From NCBI RefSeq assembly GCF_020511115.1, contig NZ_JAJAVH010000001.1, positions 310,001 to 374,000 of the forward strand: a stretch of DNA of 64,000 nucleotides. Direction: 5' to 3'. Under the pieces are notes generated by a model. The model saw only the letters and a program-made list of their open reading frames with translations, was not told the origin of the DNA and did no database searches. This DNA comes from Luteimonas panaciterrae (GTDB taxonomy: Bacteria; Pseudomonadota; Gammaproteobacteria; Xanthomonadales; Xanthomonadaceae). Shown here piece after piece: positions 17,054 to 26,225 of the stretch (the first letter of the stretch is position 1; the number at the start of each line of letters is the position of its first letter). The position numbers were made by a program, and so were the translations under genes.

Positions 17054-18025
17054 TCACCGCAACCAGCCCTTGCGCTTGATGTAGACCAGCGGCAGCAGCG
17101 CGGCGAACAGCGTGAGCACGATCGACATGGTGAAGCCGTGCTTCCAGGTCAGTTCCGGCATCACCGAGAAGTTCATGCCGTAGAAGGTCGCCACCAGCGT
17201 CGGCGGCAGGAACACCGCCGTGATGATGGTGAACACCTTCACGATCTGGTTCTGCTGGATGTTGAGCAGGCCGACCACCGAGTTCTGCAGATAGCGCACC
17301 TTGTCGTGCTCGAACATGGCGTGCTCCTTCACGCCGTTGACGTCGGCAATCAGCTCCTTTACCAGCGCCTGCAGGTCGGGTTCCTTGCGGCCGTCCACCT
17401 CGCCGTTGAGATAGCGCACCACGCGCGCCAGGCCGAGCTGGCTTTCCAGGCAGCGCGAGATCAGCTCCTCGCTGTCGTTGAGATCGAGCAGGGTTTCGGT
17501 GAGATCGCTCACGCCCAGCTCGCGTCCGGACGTGCCGGTATCGCTGGACAGCTTGGCGATAGTGTCGGCCGTCTGCTCCAGTTCCTCGGCGATGCCCTCG
17601 ATCACCTGGCTGGTGCCGTCGTTGACGCCGGCCAGGATCATGCGCAGCAGCGACTTGGCGTCCGTGGCCAGGCCGCTCTTGCGCGCGAGCCGCTGCAGGG
17701 CGCGGCTGAGCGGCGTGAATTCCGGCGTGTCGTGCAGCGTCACTAGCAGGCGGTCGCCCAGCACGAAGGTGACCTTGTGAAACTCCGGCTCGCGGTGCTC
17801 GTTCATCGCCACGATCTCCGCGAACAGGGACACGTACTCCTCGTCCTCGTGGACGCTGGAGTGCTGCAGCTGCGGATCGACGTTGTAGTGCTCGCGCAGC
17901 AGGTCGAGATCGCCCGGCTGCGTCTGGCCGACGTCGATCCACAGGAAGCCGCCGTGCCCGGGCAATGGCGCCAGGCCGGTCTGCGACTTGATCTTGTCCT
18001 CGTGCAGGAAGATGGAACGGATCAT
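17054..18025 (-). CDS. corA: CorA-family Mg2+/Co2+ transporter
   Basis: A 323-residue divalent cation channel. A long cytoplasmic alpha/beta N-terminal domain (residues 1-255) is followed by two C-terminal transmembrane helices, with the signature YGMNF at the end of the first; CorA forms pentamers with GMN as selectivity filter. The positive C-terminus KRKGWLR fits the family. GGGAG precedes the ATG at 18025. It lies between the PepSY gene upstream and mlaF downstream, all on the same strand. Confidence 0.95.
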   Translation of the reverse strand: MIRSIFLHEDKIKSQTGLAPLPGHGGFLWIDVGQTQPGDLDLLREHYNVDPQLQHSSVHEDEEYVSLFAEIVAMNEHREPEFHKVTFVLGDRLLVTLHDTPEFTPLSRALQRLARKSGLATDAKSLLRMILAGVNDGTSQVIEGIAEELEQTADTIAKLSSDTGTSGRELGVSDLTETLLDLNDSEELISRCLESQLGLARVVRYLNGEVDGRKEPDLQALVKELIADVNGVKEHAMFEHDKVRYLQNSVVGLLNIQQNQIVKVFTIITAVFLPPTLVATFYGMNFSVMPELTWKHGFTMSIVLTLFAALLPLVYIKRKGWLR

Positions 18026-18073
18026 GGGAGTCTCCCGAATCGAAATGACGAAGTAAGGAATTGCAAAGGAAGG

Positions 18074-18469
18074 TCAGCGCGCGGCCAGCGGCGTGCGCAG
18101 GATCTGTCCGGTGGCGGCGTCGATTTCCACCTGCCAGGGCTTGCCGTCGCGCGTGGCGATGGCCTGGAAGCCGCTACCGCCCGCATGGACGTCACGGATT
18201 TCCTTGAAGCCGCCGCGCACGAGCGCCTGTCGCGCTTGCGGCAACGTCATCGGTTCGGCAAGCGCTGCTGAAACGCGCTTCGTCTTCGCGCTGAAATCGT
18301 CGTGCGCGGGCGAGGTCGAGGATGTCTTCGTCGGCGCCTCATCGGGCTGCATCTGGTGGATCGCCAGCAGGACCGCCGAGAGCAGGACGTAGAGAATGAT
18401 CACGGCGAGGATCACTTCGTTCTCCAGCCGCGATTTCTGGATTTCGGGGCGTGCGCGCTTGAGGTTCAT
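18074..18469 (-). CDS. PepSY-domain membrane-anchored protein
   Basis: A 131-residue protein with an N-terminal charged stretch, one transmembrane helix (residues about 15-40, VILAVIILYVLLSAVLLAI), a Ser/Thr/Pro linker and a C-terminal PepSY domain whose end reads GKPWQVEIDAATGQIL, the diagnostic strand of the family. PepSY proteins often inhibit peptidases or sense signals in the periplasm; the target here is unknown. The start is the ATG at 18469; a TTG five codons upstream is the alternative. It ends 48 bases before the corA start. Confidence 0.8.
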   Translation of the reverse strand: MNLKRARPEIQKSRLENEVILAVIILYVLLSAVLLAIHQMQPDEAPTKTSSTSPAHDDFSAKTKRVSAALAEPMTLPQARQALVRGGFKEIRDVHAGGSGFQAIATRDGKPWQVEIDAATGQILRTPLAAR

Positions 18470-18494
18470 GGGCGTTCTCCGCAACGTGGGTGGG

Positions 18495-18679
18495 TCAGTG
18501 GGGAATCAGGACGCTCAGGCCGTGCGTCAGCCAGGGGCCGTTCTCCGGTCGACTTGGCAGTGGCCGGGCGGCGTGATGGCCGCGTCGTCGACGGACAGGC
18601 TCGCGCCCGCCCATGCGCGGAACGCGCACAACGGCATGCAGATCGCCAGCATCGCGGCAAGCGAAAACTTGAAGGGCAT
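18495..18679 (-). pseudogene. Possible remnant of an exported protein gene
   Basis: From the ATG at 18679 the frame gives a convincing signal peptide (MPFKFSLAAMLAICMPLCAF, cut near AWAGA), then SLSVDDAAITPPGHCQVD, and stops after 50 codons at 18527. The sequence after the signal resembles the start of longer exported proteins that open with a SVDDA..TP.GHCQ segment. A +1 shift near that point opens a second short frame (SRPENGPWLTHGLSVLIPH) that ends at 18495. This looks like the head of a frameshifted and deleted gene, but a real 50-residue secreted peptide cannot be excluded. It sits directly upstream of the PepSY gene. Confidence 0.4.
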
Positions 18680-19116
18680 CGGCGCTCTCCGGAACACGGA
18701 AACGCCAAAGGCCTCCCACTCGGGAGTTGCGTGGATTGCGTTGGGGATTACGAGGCTAGGGCGCGAGTGCCAGTTCGCGTGCCACGGCCCCGTCCTGAGC
18801 GGACGGGACCGACCTTGGGGTCAGCGGGTCCGTCGGCTCAGGAGCGGCAACGAGATCGACTATGACTGTCCAAGGTGGGTGGCCTCTGGGCGGGGTGGGA
18901 AACGAAGGCGCGCACTATAAGCGCGCGCATGGCGAGGGGCAACCCGTGATTCGCGGGTTTTACGGGCAATTTATAGGCGGGTTCATGCGGGCAATTCCGT
19001 GAGGAAGCGATCAATGCAGGCCGTGCCTGATGTTGCCCGGTCGCAGGGCCGCATCGACGGCCCCGATGCACAAACGCTTCTCGCTTCACGCGACCGGTCT
19101 CCGGCATCATGCCGTG
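18680..19116. other. 437-base intergenic region before recC
   Basis: No gene supported on either strand. It contains a GC-rich hairpin (CCCGTCC-TGAGC-GGACGGG, near 18790-18808) and a second one, AACCCG-TGATT-CGGGTT followed by TTAC (near 18940-18965), that could end leftward or rightward transcripts. The divergent promoters for recC and for the minus-strand genes presumably lie here, but I see no consensus pair worth calling. Confidence 0.5.
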
Positions 19117-22100
19117 ATGCCCGAACAGCGCGGCCAACGCAGCGGTTTCCGCCTGATCCACTCCAACGCGCTCGACGTGCTGGCCGCGGTGCTGGCCGAA
19201 CGCCTGCGCGCGCCGCCATCCGACGGCGATTGGCTGCGGCCGGAAACGGTGCTGGTGCCGCAATACTCGATGCGGCGCTGGTTGCAGCAGTTCCTGGCCG
19301 AGCGCACCGGCATCTGCGCCAACGTGCGCTTCCTCACGCCGGGCGAATTCGTCGACATGGCGCTCGACGCCAATCTCGGCGCCGCCGCGCCCGCCGATCG
19401 TCTGCGGCCGGAAGCGTTGCGCTGGCATCTGTTGCGCGAACTGCGCGTGCGCCCGCCCACCGATTACGCACGCTTCGTCGCTAATACCGACGGCGCCGGC
19501 GAACGCAAGGCATGGTCACTGGCCTGCGCCCTGTCCGAGACGTTCGAGAAATATCAGGCCTGGCGCCGCGATCTGCTGTTGCGCTGGGAAGCCGGCGCCG
19601 AACCCAAGGACGCGCAGGCGCAGCTGTGGCGCCGCATCGCCCGCGGGCGCGCGCATCGCGCGCGGCGCATCGGCGATTACCTGCGGCATTACGGCGCCGA
19701 GAGTGCCGCCACACCGCAACAATTGCCGCCACGACTGTTCGTCTTCGCCTGCCAGAACGTCTCGCCGGACGTGCTGCAGGTGATCGCGAGCCAGGCGCGT
19801 GCCGGGGAACAGGATTTCTTCCTGCACACGCCCAGCCGCGCCTACTGGGGCGATCTCGCGCGCTGGGCGCGCACGTACGTGCCGGCCGAGATCGATCCGG
19901 TTGTCGGGAACGACGAAGGCTTGTCCGGTGATCTTTTCAGTTTCGATCACGACAGCCTCGATCGCCGCAATCCCTTGCTGGCCGCGTGGGGGCAGGCCGA
20001 ACGCGATTTCATCGCCGCGCTCGGTGGCGGCGAAGCGGTGCGGGCGCGCTACGAAGCGCAGGCGTTTGTCGAGCCGCCGCGCGCGACATTGCTAGGACGT
20101 CTGCAAGCCGATGTCCTCGACAATCGCGGCCCGCTGATCGAGAACACACTGATCGAGAGCGCCGACCGTGCATGGCCTCGCGCGCGCGTCGATCGTTCCG
20201 ACACCAGCTTGCAATTCCACGCTTGCCACACGCGCTTGCGCGAAGTGCAGGTGCTGCACGATCAATTGCGTGCGCTGCTGGAAGCGCCAGGCAACGACGA
20301 TGCGCCACGCCTGGACCCGCGCGACATCGCCGTGCTCGCTCCCGACATCGACGCCTACGCACCGCACATCGAAGCCGTGTTCGGCGGCGCGCTCGGCACG
20401 CCGCGCGAGATTCCCTACACCATCGCCGACACCAGCCCGCTGGCCGGCGAGCCGCTGGCGGACGCATTCCTGCGCCTGCTCGATCTGCCGCTGCGGCCGC
20501 TGCGCCTGACCGAATTCCTCGATCTGCTCGCGGTGCCGACGATCGCGCGCCGTTTCGATCTCGACGATGGCGCGCGCACCAGCTTGCAAACCTGGCTGGA
20601 AACAGCCGGCGCGCGTTGGGGACTCGATGGCGCCGATCGCACGCGCGCCGGTGCCGCGGATGTCGAGCCGCGCCGTCAGCGCGGCGAGGATGCTTATACC
20701 CTGCAATTCGCGCTCGATCGGCTCTTGCTCGGTTACGCCGCCGATGCGGAGGAAGACATCGCCGGCGTGGCGCCCTGGCCCGAACTCGAAGGACAGTCGA
20801 CGCGGGCGCTCGACGGCTGCCTGCGCTTCGTCGCGTTGCTGCACGAAACGGCATCCGCGCTGACCGGCCCGCATGCGCCGGGCGAATGGGCGATGCGGCT
20901 CGACCATCTGCTCGATGCCGCTTTCGGCGCCGAACCCGACGACGCCGGCGACCGCCGCACGCTGGAACGCTTGCGCCAGGCCGTGGCCGCCTTCGCCGAC
21001 GGTGCGTCCGATGCCGATTTCAATGCGCCGGTCGAACATGCGCTGCTGCGCGATCAGCTGCTCGCCGATCTGCATGCGGCCGACGCGCGCGCACCGTTTC
21101 TCTCCGGTGGCGTCTGCTTTGGCCGCATGGTGCCGATGCGGCTGATTCCCTTCCGCGTGATCTGCCTGCTCGGACTCGACGACGGCGCCTTCCCCGCACG
21201 CGAAACACGTGATCCGCTCAATCGCATCCAACAGGCGCTGGATACGCCACAGCGCCGCATCGGCGATCCCTCGCGGCGCGACGCGGACCGTTATCTGTTC
21301 CTGCAGCTATTCAATTCCGCCGGGCGCGTGCTCTATCTCAGCTGGGTGGGCTTCGATGCGCGCGACGGCAGCGTGCGTGAGCCTTCGATGCTGGTGTCCG
21401 AGCTGCTCGATGTCGCCGCGCGTTATCACGCCGGCGATGCCGATGCGATCAAGCACGACTTGGTGGTGCGGCATGCCTTGCAGCCGTTTTCTCCGGCGGC
21501 TTTCGGCGCAGCGCATGTCGATGAAGGCGAGGGTGATTCGCGACGCTTCAGTTTCGATGCGCGCTGGCGTGGGGCGATTGCTGAAAACGCGCCCGCGCAG
21601 GAGCCGCTTGTCGAAACGCCGGTATTCGCGGTCGCGCTGCCGCCGCGCACGCGGGCGAGCGAAGAAAGTGACGCCGACGAAGTCGTCACGCTGGAACAAC
21701 TGCGCCGATCGCTGAGCAGACCGCAGGCGACGTACTTGCGCGAAGGCCTCGGTCTTCGCCTGCCGGAAGACACGCCGCCGCTCGCCGAGCACGAACCTCT
21801 CGGCATGCCCGATGCGTTGCAGCGCCACGCGCTGCGCCAGAACATCTTCGAACGATGGCTGGAGACGGGCACGGCGCCGGACCCACAACAGTTGCACGCG
21901 AACTTGCTCGCGCGCGCGCAATTGGCGCCCGGTGCCGACGGTCTCGCCACATTGGCGATGGTGACCGCCGAAGTGCGCCCCTTCGCCGAGGCCGCGTTGT
22001 CCGCGGGATTCCAGGGCGAAGGCGATCCGGTCAGCTTCGCGCAAACGGTGTTCGATTTCGGAAGCGCGACACCACGCGCGCGCTTCGGCGGCGGATTGTG

Positions 22101-22617
22101 GGGCCGCTATCCGCAAGGATTCCTGCGCGTCGCGTTGAATCCGGGCGGGCTGCATGGCGGCCATGTTCTGCGACATCGCCTCGACGCACTGGTCGCCGCC
22201 ATGTTGCACGAGCCGGTGCCGGTGTTCGAGCTGTCCGTCGGCGGCAAGGGGGATTCGCCCCGTATCGAGCAGATTCCGATGCCGGAACCCGAGGACGCGA
22301 TGCGCGCGTTGCAGTCGCTGCTCGCGCTGCGCCGCCGCCTGTTGCGCGCACCGCTGCCGTTCCTGCCCAAGAGCGGCTATGCGTTCTACCAAGCCGGTGA
22401 CGAGGATGCCGGTCTGCGCGCCGCCCGCGCGCAGTGGCTCGGCAACGATTTCGGATTGCCAGGCGAGGCCGACGCGACGACGCGGCTGGCCTTGCGTGGC
22501 TGCGATCCGTTCCTGGATGGCAATATCGAGATGCGCGCCCGCTTCGCCGATGCTTCGCGAGCGATCTTCGCCGCGCTGATCGAAGGTGACAGCTCCGGCG
22601 TGGAGGCGCTGCCATGA
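19117..22617 (+). CDS. recC: Exodeoxyribonuclease V subunit RecC
   Basis: Scaffold and Chi-recognition subunit of RecBCD, the helicase-nuclease that processes double-strand ends for RecA. At 1166 residues it is close to the E. coli length of 1122. Visible family features: an N-terminal inactive helicase-like domain (FRLIHSNALDVLAAVLAERL, VLVPQYSMRRWLQQFLAER, GICANVRFLTPGEFV), CHTRLREVQVLHDQL, DIAVLAPDIDAYAPHIEAVF, PFRVICLLGLDDGAFP and a late FGRMVPMRLIP. The start at 19117 (MPEQRGQRSGFRL) is preferred; a GTG lies one codon earlier. Its stop overlaps the recB start by four bases (ATGA). The order recC-recB-recD without ptrA differs from E. coli. Confidence 0.95.
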   Translation: MPEQRGQRSGFRLIHSNALDVLAAVLAERLRAPPSDGDWLRPETVLVPQYSMRRWLQQFLAERTGICANVRFLTPGEFVDMALDANLGAAAPADRLRPEALRWHLLRELRVRPPTDYARFVANTDGAGERKAWSLACALSETFEKYQAWRRDLLLRWEAGAEPKDAQAQLWRRIARGRAHRARRIGDYLRHYGAESAATPQQLPPRLFVFACQNVSPDVLQVIASQARAGEQDFFLHTPSRAYWGDLARWARTYVPAEIDPVVGNDEGLSGDLFSFDHDSLDRRNPLLAAWGQAERDFIAALGGGEAVRARYEAQAFVEPPRATLLGRLQADVLDNRGPLIENTLIESADRAWPRARVDRSDTSLQFHACHTRLREVQVLHDQLRALLEAPGNDDAPRLDPRDIAVLAPDIDAYAPHIEAVFGGALGTPREIPYTIADTSPLAGEPLADAFLRLLDLPLRPLRLTEFLDLLAVPTIARRFDLDDGARTSLQTWLETAGARWGLDGADRTRAGAADVEPRRQRGEDAYTLQFALDRLLLGYAADAEEDIAGVAPWPELEGQSTRALDGCLRFVALLHETASALTGPHAPGEWAMRLDHLLDAAFGAEPDDAGDRRTLERLRQAVAAFADGASDADFNAPVEHALLRDQLLADLHAADARAPFLSGGVCFGRMVPMRLIPFRVICLLGLDDGAFPARETRDPLNRIQQALDTPQRRIGDPSRRDADRYLFLQLFNSAGRVLYLSWVGFDARDGSVREPSMLVSELLDVAARYHAGDADAIKHDLVVRHALQPFSPAAFGAAHVDEGEGDSRRFSFDARWRGAIAENAPAQEPLVETPVFAVALPPRTRASEESDADEVVTLEQLRRSLSRPQATYLREGLGLRLPEDTPPLAEHEPLGMPDALQRHALRQNIFERWLETGTAPDPQQLHANLLARAQLAPGADGLATLAMVTAEVRPFAEAALSAGFQGEGDPVSFAQTVFDFGSATPRARFGGGLWGRYPQGFLRVALNPGGLHGGHVLRHRLDALVAAMLHEPVPVFELSVGGKGDSPRIEQIPMPEPEDAMRALQSLLALRRRLLRAPLPFLPKSGYAFYQAGDEDAGLRAARAQWLGNDFGLPGEADATTRLALRGCDPFLDGNIEMRARFADASRAIFAALIEGDSSGVEALP

Positions 22618-25600
22618 GCGGAGCCAACACTCCCGGCGGTGACGCGGTCTTCGACACACGCCTGGACGAACGCAGCCTGATCGAAGCCAGTGCCGGTACC
22701 GGCAAGACCTATGCGCTGGCCGGACTGTTCGTGCGCGCCGTGATCGAACGGCGCTTGCGTGTGCCCCAAGTCCTCGCCGTCACGTACACCGTCGCCGCCA
22801 CGCAGGAGCTGCACGCGCGCGTGCGCCAGCGGCTGGAACGCGCCGAAGCATTGGCGGCGAACTGGCAGGAAGAGGGCGGTGCGGACGACGATGCGGAGAC
22901 AGCCATGCTCCGCGGGCTGTTGCGCAATGCATTGCACGATGGCAGCGGCGAAACCCTGACGTCGCTGCGCTGGCGTCTCGCGCGCGCGGCGCGCGATCTC
23001 GATCTTGCCGCCATCTCGACCATTCATGGGTTCTGCCAGCGCGTGCTCGCCGAGCATGCGCTCGAGACCGCGCAACCCTTGCTCGCCGCCGAGATAGAAG
23101 CCCGCGACGCCGCGGCGCGCGCGCGGCTGGCAGTGGAGTTGTGGCGCAAGTTCTCGCAGCAAGAAAGTGATACCGCGCTCTCGGACGATCTGTTCCTGCG
23201 CCGCGGCTTCGGCGATCTCGCCGGGCTTGCCGGTGCCATCGATACGCTGCTCGCTCCGGAGCCATTGCTGCCACCGCCACCCCCGGCATTGCCGGCCGAT
23301 CCGCGGCCGGCGATCGCGGCAAGTTGGCGGGCGTTGCGTACGGCATTCGATGCCGACGGCGACACCGTGCGCGAAGCACTGCAGCTTGCGATCACGGACA
23401 GGACGCTCAACAACACTCAGTACAAACCCGCGCACGTCGATACGCTCTGGCGCTGGTTCCTGGCACAGCACCCCGACCTTCCACCCGTGCAGTTGCACGA
23501 GAAGTTGGCCAAGTACACGCCACAGGCACTATTGGCTGGAACGAGCCAGAAGGGACAAGGGAAAACGCCGCAATCTCCCCTGTTCGTGAGCATCATGGCG
23601 TTCTGTGAAGCGCAGGCGATGCTTTCCATCTGGCAGGAATCTCGCGACCTGCAGCGTCTGCACGCGTTGCGCGAGGCAACCCGTCGCCGCGATGCGGCCT
23701 ACAAGGCATCGTTCAATGTGCGCGATTACGATGATCTGATCGGCGCCGTGCACGCGGCCGCCGTTGATCCACACATCGGCCCACCGCTGGCGACCGCGCT
23801 GCGCGCGCAGTTCCCGCTGGTGCTGGTGGACGAATTCCAGGACACCGACGCGCGGCAGTGGGCGATCTTCGATGCGTTGTTCAGCGATGGCGGCCTTGTG
23901 CTCGTCGGCGATCCCAAGCAGGCGATCTATCGATTCCGCGGCGGCGACGTGCACACCTATCTGCAGGCACGCGCGACCGCCGAGGAGACGCTGTCGCTGC
24001 AGCGCAACTTCCGCTCGCGTCCCGGCGTGCTCGCCGCCATTGAAGCCTTGTTCGCGCAGGCGCCCGCCGATGCGCTGGGCGAGGGCATCGCCTTCGAGCT
24101 GGTGGCGCCTGGAGGCAATGCGCGCGATGACGATCTCCGTCTCGACGGCACGCCGGCGCCCGCACTCGCTTTCCACACCGTGCCGGCGCGCGAGGATGCG
24201 CGTGCGAAAGACTGGGCCAAGGAAGATTCGATCCGCATCGCCGCGGCGCTATGCGCGGATGCGATCCGCGACCGGCTGCAGCTTGCCCGCGACGGCCGCC
24301 TGCTGCGCCGCGATGGCGCTCTGGGGTTGCGACCGCTCGAACCGCGCGATTGCGCCGTCCTCGTCCGTACGCATCGCGAAGCCGACGCCGTGCGCCGCGC
24401 CCTGGTGCGTCGCGGCGTGCCGGCGGTGGCGAGCGGCCGCATCAGCCTGTTCGAAACCGAGGAAGCCGACGAACTGCTGATTTTGCTGCTGGCGCTGCGC
24501 GAGGGCCGCGACGATCGCCGCCTGCGCGCGGCATTGGCGACGCGCCTGCTCGGCTGCACCGCCGCCGACATCGATGTGCTCGATCAGGACACTCGTCTCC
24601 TGCGCGATTGGCAGCAACGTTTCGAGGACTGGCGCATGCGCTGGGAACGACACGGACCGCAAGCCTTGATCGCGCAGGTCGTCGCCGAACACGCGGCGCG
24701 CCTGCTGGCCGAGGCCGATGGCGAACGCCGTGTCACCAATTTGCTGCAGCTCGGCGAACTGTTGCAGGAAGCCGGCAGTCGCAAGCTCGGCACGCAGGGC
24801 CAGCTCGACTGGTTGCGTGGCGCCATCGCCACCGCCGAACCGGATGACGAAGCGCAGCAGCCGCGTCTGGAATCCGATGCCGGCCGCGTCCACATCCTGA
24901 CGTTGCACAAGAGCAAGGGGCTGGAATATCCGCTGGTGTTCCTGCCGTTCGTCGGCATCGGACGCGATCCCCAGCGCAATCTCAAAGTGGCCGTCTATCC
25001 ATACGAAGGCCAGCGCGTGCGGCAGTGGAAGACCGAACAGACCTATCCCGGCGCGCCGTCGTGGGACGAGGCCGTGCGGCGTCATGTCGAGGAAGATCGC
25101 GCCGAGGACATGCGCCTGCTGTACGTCGGCCTCACCCGCGCGCGCGATGCGCTGTGGCTGTGCGGCGGCGCTCTCGCCGAGCACGCGGGAACCGCATTGC
25201 AGCGTCTGCTGCAGGGCGATGCGCCATCGCCGGCGTTACGCGAATCGCTTGGCGGCGATCTGCTGTTGAGCGAAGGCTTGCCGGACGCGTCGCCTCGACG
25301 CCTGCCGCCAGCGCCCACCGAAACCGTGCCGCCGGCACGTGTCGCGACGCGCCGCCTGCAGCGTGACTGGTGGATCCACAGCTTCAGCCAGCTGCACCAG
25401 CAGAAATCGCAGGGCGCGCAGGCGTTGGCCGATGAAGCGCCCGCCGACGACGAACGAGTGACACTGCCTAGCACGGACCCGCGATTGGGCGGCACGCGCT
25501 TCGGCAATGCCTTGCATCATGCGCTGGAGCACGTCGATTTCTCCGCGTGGGGTGATCATGACGGCGAGGACATTCCCTCTTTGCAACGCGAGATCTTGCT

Positions 25601-26225
25601 CGACGCCCTGCGCAGCCAGCGTTATCGCGACGATGATCTCGAAGCCGGCCTGCAGGCGCTGGCGCCACTCATCGCACGCACGCTCAACGTGCGATTGCCA
25701 GAAGGTGTCCGGCTTTGCGATCTCGCGCCGGAAGCCCGCGTGTCCGAACTGGAATTCCATTTCGGGTTGCGCGGCGCCGCCACCCGCGATCTGTTGCGGC
25801 TGCTGCAGGCGCACGGTCTTCTGCCGGATCGTCACGACTTCGGCGCCTGGCCGCAGTTGTCAGGTCTGATGACCGGCAAGCTCGATCTGACCTATCGCGT
25901 CGGCGAGCGCGTCTACGTGCTCGACTACAAATCAAACCAGCTGCCGTCCTACGACCAGACGGCTTTGGCCGAACGGATGCGCGCCAGCGAGTACGACCTG
26001 CAGGCTTTGTTGTACGCCGTCGCCTTGCAGCGCTGGCTACGTCTGCGGCTGGGCGTGGCCTACGACTTCGATCGCCACTTTGGCGGAGCGCGTTACGTTT
26101 TCTGTCGTGGGCTGGATGCGCGGCACGACTTCGACGGCCTGGAGCCAGCCAGGGGGATCTTCGTCCCTGAGTTGCCGCGCGCGCTCGTCGATGCAGCCGA
26201 AGCGCTGCTGGCGGGTGATCCATGA
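22614..26225 (+). CDS. recB: Exodeoxyribonuclease V subunit RecB
   Basis: 3'-5' helicase and nuclease subunit of RecBCD. The 1203-residue protein carries UvrD-like motifs: Walker A ASAGTGKT (residues 25-32), motif Ia VTYTVAATQEL, LAAISTIHGFCQRVL, Walker B LVLVDEFQDTD, GDPKQAIYRFRGGD, and motif V/VI VHILTLHKSKGLEYPLVFLP and LLYVGLTRARDALWL. The C-terminal nuclease domain keeps the active site: GKLDLTYRVG and VLDYKSNQLP (about residues 1085-1110), matching the DYKSN motif of E. coli RecB. So both helicase and nuclease should work. It overlaps recC upstream and recD downstream by ATGA. Confidence 0.96.
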   Translation: MSGANTPGGDAVFDTRLDERSLIEASAGTGKTYALAGLFVRAVIERRLRVPQVLAVTYTVAATQELHARVRQRLERAEALAANWQEEGGADDDAETAMLRGLLRNALHDGSGETLTSLRWRLARAARDLDLAAISTIHGFCQRVLAEHALETAQPLLAAEIEARDAAARARLAVELWRKFSQQESDTALSDDLFLRRGFGDLAGLAGAIDTLLAPEPLLPPPPPALPADPRPAIAASWRALRTAFDADGDTVREALQLAITDRTLNNTQYKPAHVDTLWRWFLAQHPDLPPVQLHEKLAKYTPQALLAGTSQKGQGKTPQSPLFVSIMAFCEAQAMLSIWQESRDLQRLHALREATRRRDAAYKASFNVRDYDDLIGAVHAAAVDPHIGPPLATALRAQFPLVLVDEFQDTDARQWAIFDALFSDGGLVLVGDPKQAIYRFRGGDVHTYLQARATAEETLSLQRNFRSRPGVLAAIEALFAQAPADALGEGIAFELVAPGGNARDDDLRLDGTPAPALAFHTVPAREDARAKDWAKEDSIRIAAALCADAIRDRLQLARDGRLLRRDGALGLRPLEPRDCAVLVRTHREADAVRRALVRRGVPAVASGRISLFETEEADELLILLLALREGRDDRRLRAALATRLLGCTAADIDVLDQDTRLLRDWQQRFEDWRMRWERHGPQALIAQVVAEHAARLLAEADGERRVTNLLQLGELLQEAGSRKLGTQGQLDWLRGAIATAEPDDEAQQPRLESDAGRVHILTLHKSKGLEYPLVFLPFVGIGRDPQRNLKVAVYPYEGQRVRQWKTEQTYPGAPSWDEAVRRHVEEDRAEDMRLLYVGLTRARDALWLCGGALAEHAGTALQRLLQGDAPSPALRESLGGDLLLSEGLPDASPRRLPPAPTETVPPARVATRRLQRDWWIHSFSQLHQQKSQGAQALADEAPADDERVTLPSTDPRLGGTRFGNALHHALEHVDFSAWGDHDGEDIPSLQREILLDALRSQRYRDDDLEAGLQALAPLIARTLNVRLPEGVRLCDLAPEARVSELEFHFGLRGAATRDLLRLLQAHGLLPDRHDFGAWPQLSGLMTGKLDLTYRVGERVYVLDYKSNQLPSYDQTALAERMRASEYDLQALLYAVALQRWLRLRLGVAYDFDRHFGGARYVFCRGLDARHDFDGLEPARGIFVPELPRALVDAAEALLAGDP

